64,000 nucleotides of DNA. Source: Lasioglossum baleicum. Taxonomy: Eukaryota; Arthropoda; Insecta; Hymenoptera; Halictidae. How positions within the stretch are numbered: the first letter of the stretch is position 1; every line of letters starts with the position of its first letter. A model generated the notes under the pieces. It had not been told where the DNA came from. It worked only from the letters and a program-made list of their open reading frames with translations, and ran no database searches. The position numbers were made by a program, and so were the translations under genes. Location of the stretch: positions 806,001 through 870,000 of the forward strand of contig NW_027469111.1 of assembly GCF_051020765.1 (NCBI RefSeq). The letters run 5' to 3'. Of this stretch, positions 49,181-62,703 are shown in pieces.

Positions 49181-50146
49181 GTGTGTTCATATCTGGCACT
49201 GGGAGGATCGCAGTGCCACCACTGCGAGGAGGCCCAGGACTCTGCGCGGCATACGCTGGGAGAATGTCCAGCGTGGTCGGCACCGCACAGAGACCTAAGG
49301 GGCGTTATTGGTATGGACCTCTCGTTGACGGTCGTGGTCGACCACATGATCGGCAGCGAGAGGTCAAGAGCACCGTTTGCCTCCTTAGGCGAGATTGTGA
49401 TAACGCAGAAGGAGGCAGCGGAGAGGGAGAGGGAAGCCGACCCGCTCTCCGCCAGGAGGCTAGCATCGGCGGGGCAACCCCGACGAGGCTGACGGCCCCC
49501 TGTAAGGGGCCGCAGACGTAATGGCGGCGGTGGGACTGCTTAATACTTCCACCGCCGCCAAGGGGGGCTGGCCGTTAAGGCGCCCCCGGGGTGGGCAGGT
49601 CGCGGGAGGCGAGGTGGAGCAATAATCCCCTCCCCCCCCTCTACAAAGATGAGACCTGCCGGACGACCCCCCTCCTTTTATTTTATAATATTTCATTTTA
49701 TCCTATATATATTTTATATTCTATACTACAAATTTTATCTTTATCTTTTAGTCCCCTTTATTTTGCCCCACTTCTTATGTTTGTTGTGTTTTGTCCATTG
49801 TATTTATTTACTTATTATTATTTATTTATTTATTGACTTTTATTTTATCTATTTTATCTATACACGTTTTCATTTATTGATTTTATCTATTATTTTATCG
49901 TATTTTTAAGTTTTATGCGGGTCGACGTTGGGGGTGGGACGGGGTGAGGAGACAGACGCGAGCCGGAACTCGCCTCTGTCCCCTCCTTGTTGCGTGCGGA
50001 AAAAAATACAATGCAGCGTGTACGAGTATTTGCACATGTATAAAAATCGGATGGCGCGGTAACAAAAATTCTAAATTATACAGCACAAGTTGCAGCAATG
50101 CATGCGCATAAGTTAAATTACCTGCATACCGCCGTTTCCTCAAACT
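49181..50146 (+). repeat. Monomer m51, type c
   Basis: Repeat of m36 and m44. ORF2 remnant 49181-49492. Confidence 0.9.
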
Positions 50147-51112
50147 GTGTGTTCATATCTGGCACTGGGAGGATCGCAGTGCCACCACTGCGAGGAGGCC
50201 CAGGACTCTGCGCGGCATACGCTGGAAGAATATCCAGCGTGGTCGGCACCGCACAGAGACCTAAGGGGCGTTATTGGTATGGACCTCTCGTTGCCGGTCG
50301 TGGTCGACCACATGATCGGCAGCGAGAGGTCAAGAGCAGCGTTTGCCTCCTTCGGCGAGATTGTGATAACGCAGAAGGAGGCAGCGGAAAGGGAGAGGGA
50401 AGCCGGCCCCCTCTCCTCCAGGTGGTTAGCATCGGCGGGGCAATCCCGACGAGGCCGACAGCCCCCTGTAAGGGGCCGCAGACGTAATGGCGGCGGTGGG
50501 ACTACTTAGTACTTCCACCGCCGCCAAGGGGGACTGGCCGTTAAGGCGCCCCTGGGGTGGGCAGGTCGCGGGGGCGAGGTGGAGCAATAATCCCCTACCC
50601 CCCCTCTACAAAGATGAGACCTGCCGGTCGACCCCCCTCCTTTTATTTTATAATATTTCATTTTATCCTATATATATTTTATATTCTATATTATAAATTT
50701 TATCTTCATCTATTATTCCCCTTTATTTTGCCACCCCTTCTTATGTTTGTTGTGTTTTGTCCATTGTATTTATTTACTTATTATTATTTATTTATTTATT
50801 GACTTTTATTTTATCTATTTTATCTACACACGTTTTCATTTATTGATTTTATCTATTATTTTATCATATTTTTAAGTTCTATGCGGGTCGACGTGGGGGG
50901 TGGGACGGGGGGAGGGGACAGACGCGAGCCGGAACTCGCCTCTGTCCCCTCCTTGTCGCGTGCGGAAAAAAATACAATGCAGCGTGTACGAGTATTTGCA
51001 CATGTATAAAAATCGGATGGCGCGGTAACAAAAATTCTAAATTATACAGCACAAGTTGCAGCAATGCATGCGCATAAGTTAAATTACCTGCATACCGCCG
51101 TTTCCTCAAACT
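50147..51112 (+). repeat. Monomer m52, type d
   Basis: Repeat of m37 and m45. ORF2 remnant 50147-50509. Confidence 0.9.
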
Positions 51113-52078
51113 GTGTGTTCATATCTGGCACTGGGAGGATCGCAGTGCCATCACTGCGAGGAGGCCCAGGACTCTGCGCGGCATACGCTGGAAGAATGTC
51201 CAGCGTGGTCGGCACCGCGCAGAGACCTAAGGGGCGTTAATGGGATGGACCTCTCGTTGCCGGTCGTGGTCGACCACATGATCGGCAGCGAGAGGTCAAG
51301 AGCACCGTTTGCCTCCTTAGGCGAGATTGTGATAACGCAGAAGGAGGCAGCGGAGAGGGAGAGGGAAGCCGACCTGCTCTCCGCCAGGAGGCTAGCATCG
51401 GCGGGGCAACCCCGACGAGGCCGACGGCCCCCTGTAAGGGGCCGCAGACGTAATGGCGGCGGTGGGACTACTTAATACTTCCACCGCCGCCAAGGGGGGC
51501 TGGCCGTTAAGGCGCCCCCGGGTTGGTCAGGTCGCGGGAGGCGAGGTGGAGCAATAATCCCCTCCCCCCCCTCTACAAAGATGAGACCTGCCGGACGACC
51601 CCCCTCCTTTTATTTTATAATATTTCATTTTATCCTATATATATTTTATATTCTATACTACAAATTTTATCTTTATCTTTTAATCCCCTTTATTTTGCCC
51701 CGCTTCTTATGTTTGTTGTGTTTTGTCCATTGTATTTATTTACTTATTATTATTTATTTATTTATTGACTTTTATTTTATCTATTTTATCTATACACGTT
51801 TTCATTTATTGATTTTATCTATTATTTTATCGTATTTTTAAGTTTTATGCGGGTCGACGTTGGGGGTGGGACGGGGGGAGGGGACAGACGCGAGCCGGAA
51901 CTCGCCTCTGTCCCCTCCTTGTCGCGTGCGGAAAAAAATACAATGCAGCGTGTACGAGTATTTGCACATGTATAAAAATCGGATGGCGCGGTAACAAAAA
52001 TTCTAAATTATACAGAACAAGTTGCAGCAATGCATGCGCATAAGTTAAATTACCTGCATACCGCCGTTTCCTCAAACT
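51113..52078 (+). repeat. Monomer m53, type e
   Basis: Repeat of m38 and m46. ORF2 remnant 51113-51475. Confidence 0.9.
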
Positions 52079-53044
52079 GTGTGATCATATCTGGCACTGG
52101 GAGGATCGCAGTGCCACCATTGCGAGGAGGCCCAGGACTCTGCGCGGCATACGCTGGAAGAATGTCCTGCGTGGTCGGCACCGCACAGAGACCTAAGGGG
52201 CGTTATTGGGATGGACCTCTCGTTGCCGGTCGTGGTCGACCACATGATCGGCAGCGAGAGGTCAAGAGCACCGTTTGCCTCCTTAGGCGAGATTGTGATA
52301 ACGCAGAAGGAGGCAGCGGAGAGGGAGAGGGAAGCCGACCTGCTCTCCGCCAGGAGGCTAGCATCGGCGGGGCAACCCCGACGAGGCCGACGGCCCCCTG
52401 TAAGGGGCCGCAGACGTAATGGCGGCGGTGGGACTACTTAATACTTCCACCGCCGCCAAGGGGGGCTGGCCGTTAAGGCGCCCCCGGGTTGGTCAGGTCG
52501 CGGGAGGCGAGGTGGAGCAATAATCCCCTCCCCCCCCTCTACAAAGATGAGACCTGCCGGACGACCCCCCTCCTTTTATTTTATAATATTTCATTTTATC
52601 CTATATATATTTTATATTCTATACTACAAATTTTATCTTTATCTTTTAATCCCCTTTATTTTGCCCCGCTTCTTATGTTTGTTGTGTTTTGTCCATTGTA
52701 TTTATTTACTTATTATTATTTATTTATTTATTGACTTTTATTTTATCTATTTTATCTATACACGTTTTCATTTATTGATTTTATCTATTATTTTATCGTA
52801 TTTTTAAGTTTTATGCGGGTCGACGTTGGGGGTGGGACGGGGGGAGGGGACAGACGCGAGCCGGAACTCGCCTCTGTCCCCTCCTTGTCGCGTGCGGAAA
52901 AAAATACAATGCAGCGTGTACGAGTATTTGCACATGTATAAAAATCGGATGGCGCGGTAACAAAAATTCTAAATTATACAGAACAAGTTGCAGCAATGCA
53001 TGCGCATAAGTTAAATTACCTGCATACCGCCGTTTCCTCAAACT
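52079..53044 (+). repeat. Monomer m54, type f
   Basis: Repeat of m39 and m47. ORF2 remnant 52085-52441. Confidence 0.9.
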
Positions 53045-54010
53045 GTGTGATCATATCTGGCACTGGGAGGATCGCAGTGCCACCATTGCGAGGAGGCCCA
53101 GGACTCTGCGCGGCATACGCTGGAAGAATGTCCTGCGTGGTCGGCACCGCACAGAGACCTAAGGGGCGTTATTGGGATGGACCTCTCGTTGCCGGTCGTG
53201 GTCGACCACATGATCGGCAGCGAGAGGTCAAGAGCAGCGTTTGCCTCCTTCGGCGAGATTGTGATAACGCAGAAGGAGGCAGCGGAAAGGGAGAGGGAAG
53301 CCGGCCCCCTCTCCGCCAGGTGGTTAGCATCGGCGGGGCAATCCCGACGAGGCCGACAGCCCCCTGTAAGGGGCCGCAGACGTAATGGCGGCGGTGGGAC
53401 TACTTAGTACTTCCACCGCCGCCAAGGGGGACTGGCCGTTAAGGCGCCCCTGGGGTGGGCAGGTCGCGGGGGCGAGGTGGAGCAATAATCCCCTCGCCCC
53501 CCTCTACAAAGATGAGACCTGCCGGTCGACCCCCCTCCTTTTATTTTATAATATTTCATTTTATCCTATATATATTTTATATTCTATATTATAAATTTTA
53601 TCTTCATCTATTATTCCCCTTTATTTTGCCACCCCTTCTTATGTTTGTTGTGTTTTGTCCATTGTATTTATTTACTTATTATTATTTATTTATTTATTGA
53701 CTTTTATTTTATCTATTTTATCTACACACGTTTTCATTTATTGATTTTATCTATTATTTTATCATATTTTTAAGTTCTATGCGGGTCGACGTGGGGGGTG
53801 GGACGGGGGGAGGGGACAGACGCGAGCCGGAACTCGCCTCTGTCCCCTCCTTGTCGCGTGCGGAAAAAAATACAATGCAGCGTGTACGAGTATTTGCACA
53901 TGTATAAAAATCGGATGGCGCGGTAACAAAAATTCTAAATTATACAGCACAAGTTGCAGCAATGCATGCGCATAAGTTAAATTACCTGCATACCGCCGTT
54001 TCCTCAAACT
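53045..54010 (+). repeat. Monomer m55, type g
   Basis: Repeat of m40 and m48. ORF2 remnant 53051-53407. Confidence 0.9.
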
Positions 54011-54976
54011 GTGTGTTCATATCTGGCACTGGGAGGATCGCAGTGCCACCACTGCGAGGAGGCCCAGGACTCTGCTCGGCATACGCTGGAAGAATATCCA
54101 GCGTGGTCGGCACCGCACAGAGACCTAAGGGGCGTTATTGGTATGGACCTCTCGTTGCCGGTCGTGGTCGACCACATGATCGGCAGCGAGAGGTCAAGAG
54201 CAGCGTTTGCCTCCTTCGGCGAGATTGTGATAACGCAGAAGGAGGCAGCGGAAAGGGAGAGGGAAGCCGGCCCCCTCTCCGCCAGGTGGTTAGCATCGGC
54301 GGGGCAACCCCGACGAGGCCGACAGCCCCCTGTAAGGGGCCGCAGACGTAATGGCGGCGGTGGGACTACTTAATACTTCCACCGCCGCCAAGGGGGGCTG
54401 GCCGTTAAGGCGCCCCCGGGGTGGTCAGGTCGCGGGAGGCGAGGTGGAGCAATAATCCCCTCCCCCCCCTCTACAAAGATGAGACCTGCCGGACGACCCC
54501 CCTCCTTTTATTTTATAATATTTCATTTTATCCTATATATATTTTATATTCTATACTACAAATTTTATCTTTATCTTTTAATCCCCTTTATTTTGCCCCC
54601 CTTCTTATGTTTATTGTGTTTTGTCCATTGTATTTATTTACTTATTATTATTTATTTATTTATTGACTTTTATTTTATCTATTTTATCTATACACGTTTT
54701 CATTTATTGATTTTATCTATTATTTTATCGTATTTTTAAGTTTTATGCGGGTCGACGTTGGGGGTGGGACGGGGGGAGGGGACAGACGCGAGCCGGAACT
54801 CGCCTCTGTCCCCTCCTTGTCGCGTGCGGAAAAAAATACAATGCAGCGTGTACGAGTATTTGCACATGTATAAAAATCGGATGGCGCGGTAACAAAAATT
54901 CTAAATTATACAGAACAAGTTGCAGCAATGCATGCGCATAAGTTAAATTACCTGCATACCGCCGTTTCCTCAAACT
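54011..54976 (+). repeat. Monomer m56, type h
   Basis: Repeat of m41. ORF2 remnant 54011-54373. Confidence 0.9.
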
Positions 54977-55942
54977 GTGTGATCATATCTGGCACTGGGA
55001 GGATCGCAGTGCCACCATTGCGAGGAGGCCCAGGACTCTGCGCGGCATACGCTGGAAGAATGTCCTGCGTGGTCGGCACCGCACAGAGACCTAAGGGGCG
55101 TTATTGGGATGGACCTCTCGTTGCCGGTCGTGGTCGACCACATGATCGGCAGCGAGAGGTCAAGAGCAGCGTTTGCCTCCTTCGGCGAGATTGTGATAAC
55201 GCAGAAGGAGGCAGCGGAAAGGGAGAGGGAAGCCGGCCCCCTCTCCGCCAGGTGGTTAGCATCGGCGGGGCAATCCCGACGAGGCCGACAGCCCCCTGTA
55301 AGGGGCCGCAGACGTAATGGCGGCGGTGGGACTACTTAGTACTTCCACCGCCGCCAAGGGGGACTGGCCGTTAAGGCGCCCCTGGGGTGGGCAGGTCGCG
55401 GGGGCGAGGTGGAGCAATAATCCCCTCGCCCCCCTCTACAAAGATGAGACCTGCCGGTCGACCCCCCTCCTTTTATTTTATAATATTTCATTTTATCCTA
55501 TATATATTTTATATTCTATATTATAAATTTTATCTTCATCTATTATTCCCCTTTATTTTGCCACCCCTTCTTATGTTTGTTGTGTTCTGTCCATTGTATT
55601 TATTTACTTATTATTATTTATTTATTTATTGACTTTTATTTTATCTATTTTATCTACACACGTTTTCATTTATTGATTTTATCTATTATTTTATCATATT
55701 TTTAAGTTCTATGCGGGTCGACGTGGGGGGTGGGACGGGGGGAGGGGACAGACGCGAGCCGGAACTCGCCTCTGTCCCCTCCTTGTCGCGTGCGGAAAAA
55801 AATACAATGCAGCGTGTACGAGTATTTGCACATGTATAAAAATCGGATGGCGCGGTAACAAAAATTCTAAATTATACAGCACAAGTTGCAGCAATGCATG
55901 CGCATAAGTTAAATTACCTGCATACCGCCGTTTCCTCAAACT
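54977..55942 (+). repeat. Monomer m57, type i
   Basis: Repeat of m42, with the private GTTCTGTCC. ORF2 remnant 54983-55339. Confidence 0.9.
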
Positions 55943-56908
55943 GTGTGTTCATATCTGGCACTGGGAGGATCGCAGTGCCATCACTGCGAGGAGGCCCAGG
56001 ACTCTGCGCGGCATACGCTGGAAGAATGTCCAGCGTGGTCGGCACCGCGCAGAGACCTAAGGGGCGTTATTGGGATGGACCTCTCGTTGCCGGTCGTGGT
56101 CGACCACATGATCGGCAGCGAGAGGTCAAGAGCACCGTTTGCCTCCTTAGGCGAGATTGTGATAACGCAGAAGGAGGCAGCGGAGAGGGAGAGGGAAGCC
56201 GACCCGCTCTCCGCCAGGAGGCTAGCATCGGCGGGGCAACCCCGACGAGGCCGACGGCCCCCTGTAAGGGGCCGCAGACGTAATGGCGGCGGTGGGACTA
56301 CTTAATACTTCCACCGCCGCCAAGGGGGGCTGGCCGTTAAGGCGCCCCCGGGGTGGTCAGGTCGCGGGAGGCGAGGTGGAGCAATAATCCCCTCCCCCCC
56401 CTCTACAAAGATGAGACCTGCCGGACGACCCCCCTCCTTTTATTTTATAATATTTCATTTTATCCTATATATATTTTATATTCTATACTACAAATTTTAT
56501 CTTTATCTTTTAATCCCCTTTATTTTGCCCCGCTTCTTATGTTTGTTGTGTTTTGTCCATTGTATTTATTTACTTATTATTATTTATTTATTTATTGACT
56601 TTTATTTTATCTATTTTATCTATACACGTTTTCATTTATTGATTTTATCTATTATTTTATCGTATTTTTAAGTTTTATGCGGGTCGACGTTGGGGGTGGG
56701 ACGGGGGGAGGGGACAGACGCGAGCCGGAACTCGCCTCTGTCCCCTCCTTGTTGCGTGCGGAAAAAAATACAATGCAGCGTGTACGAGTATTTGCAGATG
56801 TATAAAAATCGGATGGCGCGGTAACAAAAATTCTAAATTATACAGCACAAGTTGCAGCAATGCATGCGCATAAGTTAAATTACCTGCATACCGCCGTTTC
56901 CTCAAACT
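55943..56908 (+). repeat. Monomer m58, type j
   Basis: Repeat of m43. ORF2 remnant 55943-56305. Confidence 0.9.
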
Positions 56909-57874
56909 GTGTGTTCATATCTGGCACTGGGAGGATCGCAGTGCCACCACTGCGAGGAGGCCCAGGACTCTGCGCGGCATACGCTGGGAGAATGTCCAGC
57001 GTGGTCGGCACCGCACAGAGACCTAAGGGGCGTTATTGGTATGGACCTCTCGTTGACGGTCGTGGTCGACCACATGATCGGCAGCGAGAGGTCAAGAGCA
57101 CCGTTTGCCTCCTTAGGCGAGATTGTGATAACGCAGAAGGAGGCAGCGGAGAGGGAGAGGGAAGCCGACCCGCTCTCCGCCAGGAGGCTAGCATCGGCGG
57201 GGCAACCCCGACGAGGCTGACGGCCCCCTGTAAGGGGCCGCAGACGTAATGGCGGCGGTGGGACTGCTTAATACTTCCACCGCCGCCAAGGGGGGCTGGC
57301 CGTTAAGGCGCCCCCGGGGTGGGCAGGTCGCGGGAGGCGAGGTGGAGCAATAATCCCCTCCCCCCCCTCTACAAAGATGAGACCTGCCGGACGACCCCCC
57401 TCCTTTTATTTTATAATATTTCATTTTATCCTATATATATTTTATATTCTATACTACAAATTTTATCTTTATCTTTTAGTCCCCTTTATTTTGCCCCACT
57501 TCTTATGTTTGTTGTGTTTTGTCCATTGTATTTATTTACTTATTATTATTTATTTATTTATTGACTTTTATTTTATCTATTTTATCTATACACGTTTTCA
57601 TTTATTGATTTTATCTATTATTTTATCATATTTTTAAGTTCTATGCGGGTCGACGTGGGGGGTGGGACGGGGGGAGGGGACAGACGCGAGCCGGAACTCG
57701 CCTCTGTCCCCTCCTTGTCGCGTGCGGAAAAAAATACAATGCAGCGTGTACGAGTATTTGCACATGTATAAAAATCGGATGGCGCGGTAACAAAAATTCT
57801 AAATTATACAGCACAAGTTGCAGCAATGCATGCGCATAAGTTAAATTACCTGCATACCGCCGTTTCCTCAAACT
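56909..57874 (+). repeat. Monomer m59, type c head, type i tail
   Basis: ORF2 remnant 56909-57220 as m44. From 57628 it carries the alpha tail (ATCATATTT, GTTCTATGCGG), so the following monomer is type j, not type d. Confidence 0.9.
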
Positions 57875-58840
57875 GTGTGTTCATATCTGGCACTGGGAGG
57901 ATCGCAGTGCCATCACTGCGAGGAGGCCCAGGACTCTGCGCGGCATACGCTGGAAGAATGTCCAGCGTGGTCGGCACCGCGCAGAGACCTAAGGGGCGTT
58001 ATTGGGATGGACCTCTCGTTGCCGGTCGTGGTCGACCACATGATCGGCAGCGAGAGGTCAAGAGCACCGTTTGCCTCCTTAGGCGAGATTGTGATAACGC
58101 AGAAGGAGGCAGCGGAGAGGGAGAGGGAAGCCGACCCGCTCTCCGCCAGGAGGCTAGCATCGGCGGGGCAACCCCGACGAGGCCGACGGCCCCCTGTAAG
58201 GGGCCGCAGACGTAATGGCGGCGGTGGGACTACTTAATACTTCCACCGCCGCCAAGGGGGGCTGGCCGTTAAGGCGCCCCCGGGGTGGTCAGGTCGCGGG
58301 AGGCGAGGTGGAGCAATAATCCCCTCCCCCCCCTCTACAAAGATGAGACCTGCCGGACGACCCCCCTCCTTTTATTTTATAATATTTCATTTTATCCTAT
58401 ATATATTTTATATTCTATACTACAAATTTTATCTTTATCTTTTAATCCCCTTTATTTTGCCCCGCTTCTTATGTTTGTTGTGTTTTGTCCATTGTATTTA
58501 TTTACTTATTATTATTTATTTATTTATTGACTTTTATTTTATCTATTTTATCTATACACGTTTTCATTTATTGATTTTATCTATTATTTTATCGTATTTT
58601 TAAGTTTTATGCGGGTCGACGTTGGGGGTGGGACGGGGGGAGGGGACAGACGCGAGCCGGAACTCGCCTCTGTCCCCTCCTTGTTGCGTGCGGAAAAAAA
58701 TACAATGCAGCGTGTACGAGTATTTGCAGATGTATAAAAATCGGATGGCGCGGTAACAAAAATTCTAAATTATACAGCACAAGTTGCAGCAATGCATGCG
58801 CATAAGTTAAATTACCTGCATACCGCCGTTTCCTCAAACT
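57875..58840 (+). repeat. Monomer m60, type j
   Basis: Like m43 and m58. ORF2 remnant 57875-58237. Here j is followed by h, not c. Confidence 0.9.
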
Positions 58841-59806
58841 GTGTGTTCATATCTGGCACTGGGAGGATCGCAGTGCCACCACTGCGAGGAGGCCCAGGAC
58901 TCTGCTCGGCATACGCTGGAAGAATATCCAGCGTGGTCGGCACCGCACAGAGACCTAAGGGGCGTTATTGGTATGGACCTCTCGTTGCCGGTCGTGGTCG
59001 ACCACATGATCGGCAGCGAGAGGTCAAGAGCAGCGTTTGCCTCCTTCGGCGAGATTGTGATAACGCAGAAGGAGGCAGCGGAAAGGGAGAGGGAAGCCGG
59101 CCCCCTCTCCGCCAGGTGGTTAGCATCGGCGGGGCAACCCCGACGAGGCCGACAGCCCCCTGTAAGGGGCCGCAGACGTAATGGCGGCGGTGGGACTACT
59201 TAATACTTCCACCGCCGCCAAGGGGGGCTGGCCGTTAAGGCGCCCCCGGGGTGGTCAGGTCGCGGGAGGCGAGGTGGAGCAATAATCCCCTCCCCCCCCT
59301 CTACAAAGATGAGACCTGCCGGACGACCCCCCTCCTTTTATTTTATAATATTTCATTTTATCCTATATATATTTTATATTCTATACTACAAATTTTATCT
59401 TTATCTTTTAATCCCCTTTATTTTGCCCCGCTTCTTATGTTTGTTGTGTTTTGTCCATTGTATTTATTTACTTATTATTATTTATTTATTTATTGACTTT
59501 TATTTTATCTATTTTATCTATACACGTTTTCATTTATTGATTTTATCTATTATTTTATCGTATTTTTAAGTTTTATGCGGGTCGACGTTGGGGGTGGGAC
59601 GGGGGGAGGGGACAGACGCGAGCCGGAACTCGCCTCTGTCCCCTCCTTGTCGCGTGCGGAAAAAAATACAATGCAGCGTGTACGAGTATTTGCACATGTA
59701 TAAAAATCGGATGGCGCGGTAACAAAAATTCTAAATTATACAGAACAAGTTGCAGCAATGCATGCGCATAAGTTAAATTACCTGCATACCGCCGTTTCCT
59801 CAAACT
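58841..59806 (+). repeat. Monomer m61, type h head, type e/f tail
   Basis: ORF2 remnant 58841-59203. The AT block is plain beta (GCCCCGC, TTTGTTGTG) rather than the type h form; the tail has ACAGAACAAG. Confidence 0.9.
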
Positions 59807-60772
59807 GTGTGATCATATCTGGCACTGGGAGGATCGCAGTGCCACCATTGCGAGGAGGCCCAGGACTCTGCGCGGCATACGCTGGAAGAATGTCCTGCGT
59901 GGTCGGCACCGCACAGAGACCTAAGGGGCGTTATTGGGATGGACCTCTCGTTGCCGGTCGTGGTCGACCACATGATCGGCAGCGAGAGGTCAAGAGCAGC
60001 GTTTGCCTCCTTCGGCGAGATTGTGATAACGCAGAAGGAGGCAGCGGAAAGGGAGAGGGAAGCCGGCCCCCTCTCCGCCAGGTGGTTAGCATCGGCGGGG
60101 CAATCCCGACGAGGCCGACAGCCCCCTGTAAGGGGCCGCAGACGTAATGGCGGCGGTGGGACTACTTAGTACTTCCACCGCCGCCAAGGGGGACTGGCCG
60201 TTAAGGCGCCCCTGGGGTGGGCAGGTCGCGGGGGCGAGGTGGAGCAATAATCCCCTCGCCCCCCTCTACAAAGATGAGACCTGCCGGTCGACCCCCCTCC
60301 TTTTATTTTATAATATTTCATTTTATCCTATATATATTTTATATTCTATATTATAAATTTTATCTTCATCTATTATTCCCCTTTATTTTGCCACCCCTTC
60401 TTATGTTTGTTGTGTTCTGTCCATTGTATTTATTTACTTATTATTATTTATTTATTTATTGACTTTTATTTTATCTATTTTATCTACACACGTTTTCATT
60501 TATTGATTTTATCTATTATTTTATCATATTTTTAAGTTCTATGCGGGTCGACGTGGGGGGTGGGACGGGGGGAGGGGACAGACGCGAGCCGGAACTCGCC
60601 TCTGTCCCCTCCTTGTCGCGTGCGGAAAAAAATACAATGCAGCGTGTACGAGTATTTGCACATGTATAAAAATCGGATGGCGCGGTAACAAAAATTCTAA
60701 ATTATACAGCACAAGTTGCAGCAATGCATGCGCATAAGTTAAATTACCTGCATACCGCCGTTTCCTCAAACT
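59807..60772 (+). repeat. Monomer m62, type i
   Basis: Third copy with GTTCTGTCC. ORF2 remnant 59813-60169. Confidence 0.9.
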
Positions 60773-61738
60773 GTGTGTTCATATCTGGCACTGGGAGGAT
60801 CGCAGTGCCATCACTGCGAGGAGGCCCAGGACTCTGCGCGGCATACGCTGGAAGAATGTCCAGCGTGGTCGGCACCGCGCAGAGACCTAAGGGGCGTTAT
60901 TGGGATGGACCTCTCGTTGCCGGTCGTGGTCGACCACATGATCGGCAGCGAGAGGTCAAGAGCACCGTTTGCCTCCTTAGGCGAGATTGTGATAACGCAG
61001 AAGGAGGCAGCGGAGAGGGAGAGGGAAGCCGACCCGCTCTCCGCCAGGAGGCTAGCATCGGCGGGGCAACCCCGACGAGGCCGACGGCCCCCTGTAAGGG
61101 GCCGCAGACGTAATGGCGGCGGTGGGACTACTTAATACTTCCACCGCCGCCAAGGGGGGCTGGCCGTTAAGGCGCCCCCGGGGTGGTCAGGTCGCGGGAG
61201 GCGAGGTGGAGCAATAATCCCCTCCCCCCCCTCTACAAAGATGAGACCTGCCGGACGACCCCCCTCCTTTTATTTTATAATATTTCATTTTATCCTATAT
61301 ATATTTTATATTCTATACTACAAATTTTATCTTTATCTTTTAATCCCCTTTATTTTGCCCCGCTTCTTATGTTTGTTGTGTTTTGTCCATTGTATTTATT
61401 TACTTATTATTATTTATTTATTTATTGACTTTTATTTTATCTATTTTATCTATACACGTTTTCATTTATTGATTTTATCTATTATTTTATCGTATTTTTA
61501 AGTTTTATGCGGGTCGACGTTGGGGGTGGGACGGGGGGAGGGGACAGACGCGAGCCGGAACTCGCCTCTGTCCCCTCCTTGTTGCGTGCGGAAAAAAATA
61601 CAATGCAGCGTGTACGAGTATTTGCAGATGTATAAAAATCGGATGGCGCGGTAACAAAAATTCTAAATTATACAGCACAAGTTGCAGCAATGCATGCGCA
61701 TAAGTTAAATTACCTGCATACCGCCGTTTCCTCAAACT
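60773..61738 (+). repeat. Monomer m63, type j
   Basis: Like m43. ORF2 remnant 60773-61135. Confidence 0.9.
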
Positions 61739-62703
61739 GTGTGTTCATATCTGGCACTGGGAGGATCGCAGTGCCACCACTGCGAGGAGGCCCAGGACTC
61801 TGCTCGGCATACGCTGGAAGAATATCCAGCGTGGTCGGCACCGCACAGAGACCTAAGGGGCGTTATTGGTATGGACCTCTCGTTGCCGGTCGTGGTCGAC
61901 CACATGATCGGCAGCGAGAGGTCAAGAGCAGCGTTTGCCTCCTTCGGCGAGATTGTGATAACGCAGAAGGAGGCAGCGGAAAGGGAGAGGGAAGCCGGCC
62001 CCCTCTCCGCCAGGTGGTTAGCATCGGCGGGGCAACCCCGACGAGGCCGACAGCCCCCTGTAAGGGGCCGCAGACGTAATGGCGGCGGTGGGACTACTTA
62101 ATACTTCCACCGCCGCCAAGGGGGGCTGGCCGTTAAGGCGCCCCCGGGGTGGTCAGGTCGCGGGAGGCGAGGTGGAGCAATAATCCCCTCCCCCCCCTCT
62201 ACAAAGATGAGACCTGCCGGACGACCACCCTCCTTTTATTTTATAATATTTCATTTTATCCTATATATATTTTATATTCTATACTACAAATTTTATCTTT
62301 ATCTTTTAATCCCCTTTATTTTGCCCCCCTTCTTATGTTTATTGTGTTTTGTCCATTGTATTTATTTACTTATTATTATTTATTTATTTATTGACTTTTA
62401 TTTTATCTATTTTATCTATACACGTTTTCATTTATTGATTTTATCTATTATTTTATCGTATTTTTAAGTTTTATGCGGGTCGACGTTGGGGGTGGGACGG
62501 GGGGAGGGGCAGACGCGAGCCGGAACTCGCCTCTGTCCCCTCCTTGTCGCGTGCGGAAAAAAATACAATGCAGCGTGTACGAGTATTTGCACATGTATAA
62601 AAATCGGATGGCGCGGTAACAAAAATTCTAAATTATACAGCACAAGTTGCAGCAATGCATGCGCATAAGTTAAATTACCTGCATACCGCCGTTTCCTCAA
62701 ACT
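61739..62703 (+). repeat. Monomer m64, type h
   Basis: ORF2 remnant 61739-62101, with the TTTATTGTG block of m41. CGACCACCCTCC is private, and one A is lost from the H4 left arm (GGAGGGGCAGA). Confidence 0.9.

Larger units (their letters stand above)
49070..54048 (+). repeat. Higher-order repeat, copy 3 of the c-d-e-f-g segment
   Basis: Third copy, embedded in the second 14,490-bp block. It is preceded by type b (m50) and followed by type h (m56), exactly as in copy 1. Confidence 0.82.
47381..57627 (+). repeat. Higher-order repeat, 15-monomer period, copy 2
   Basis: Second copy of 32891-43137. It begins inside the ORF2 remnant of m49, just after a class B head, and ends inside the AT block of m59, where the sequence switches from type c to a type i tail (alpha). 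Confidence 0.85.
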
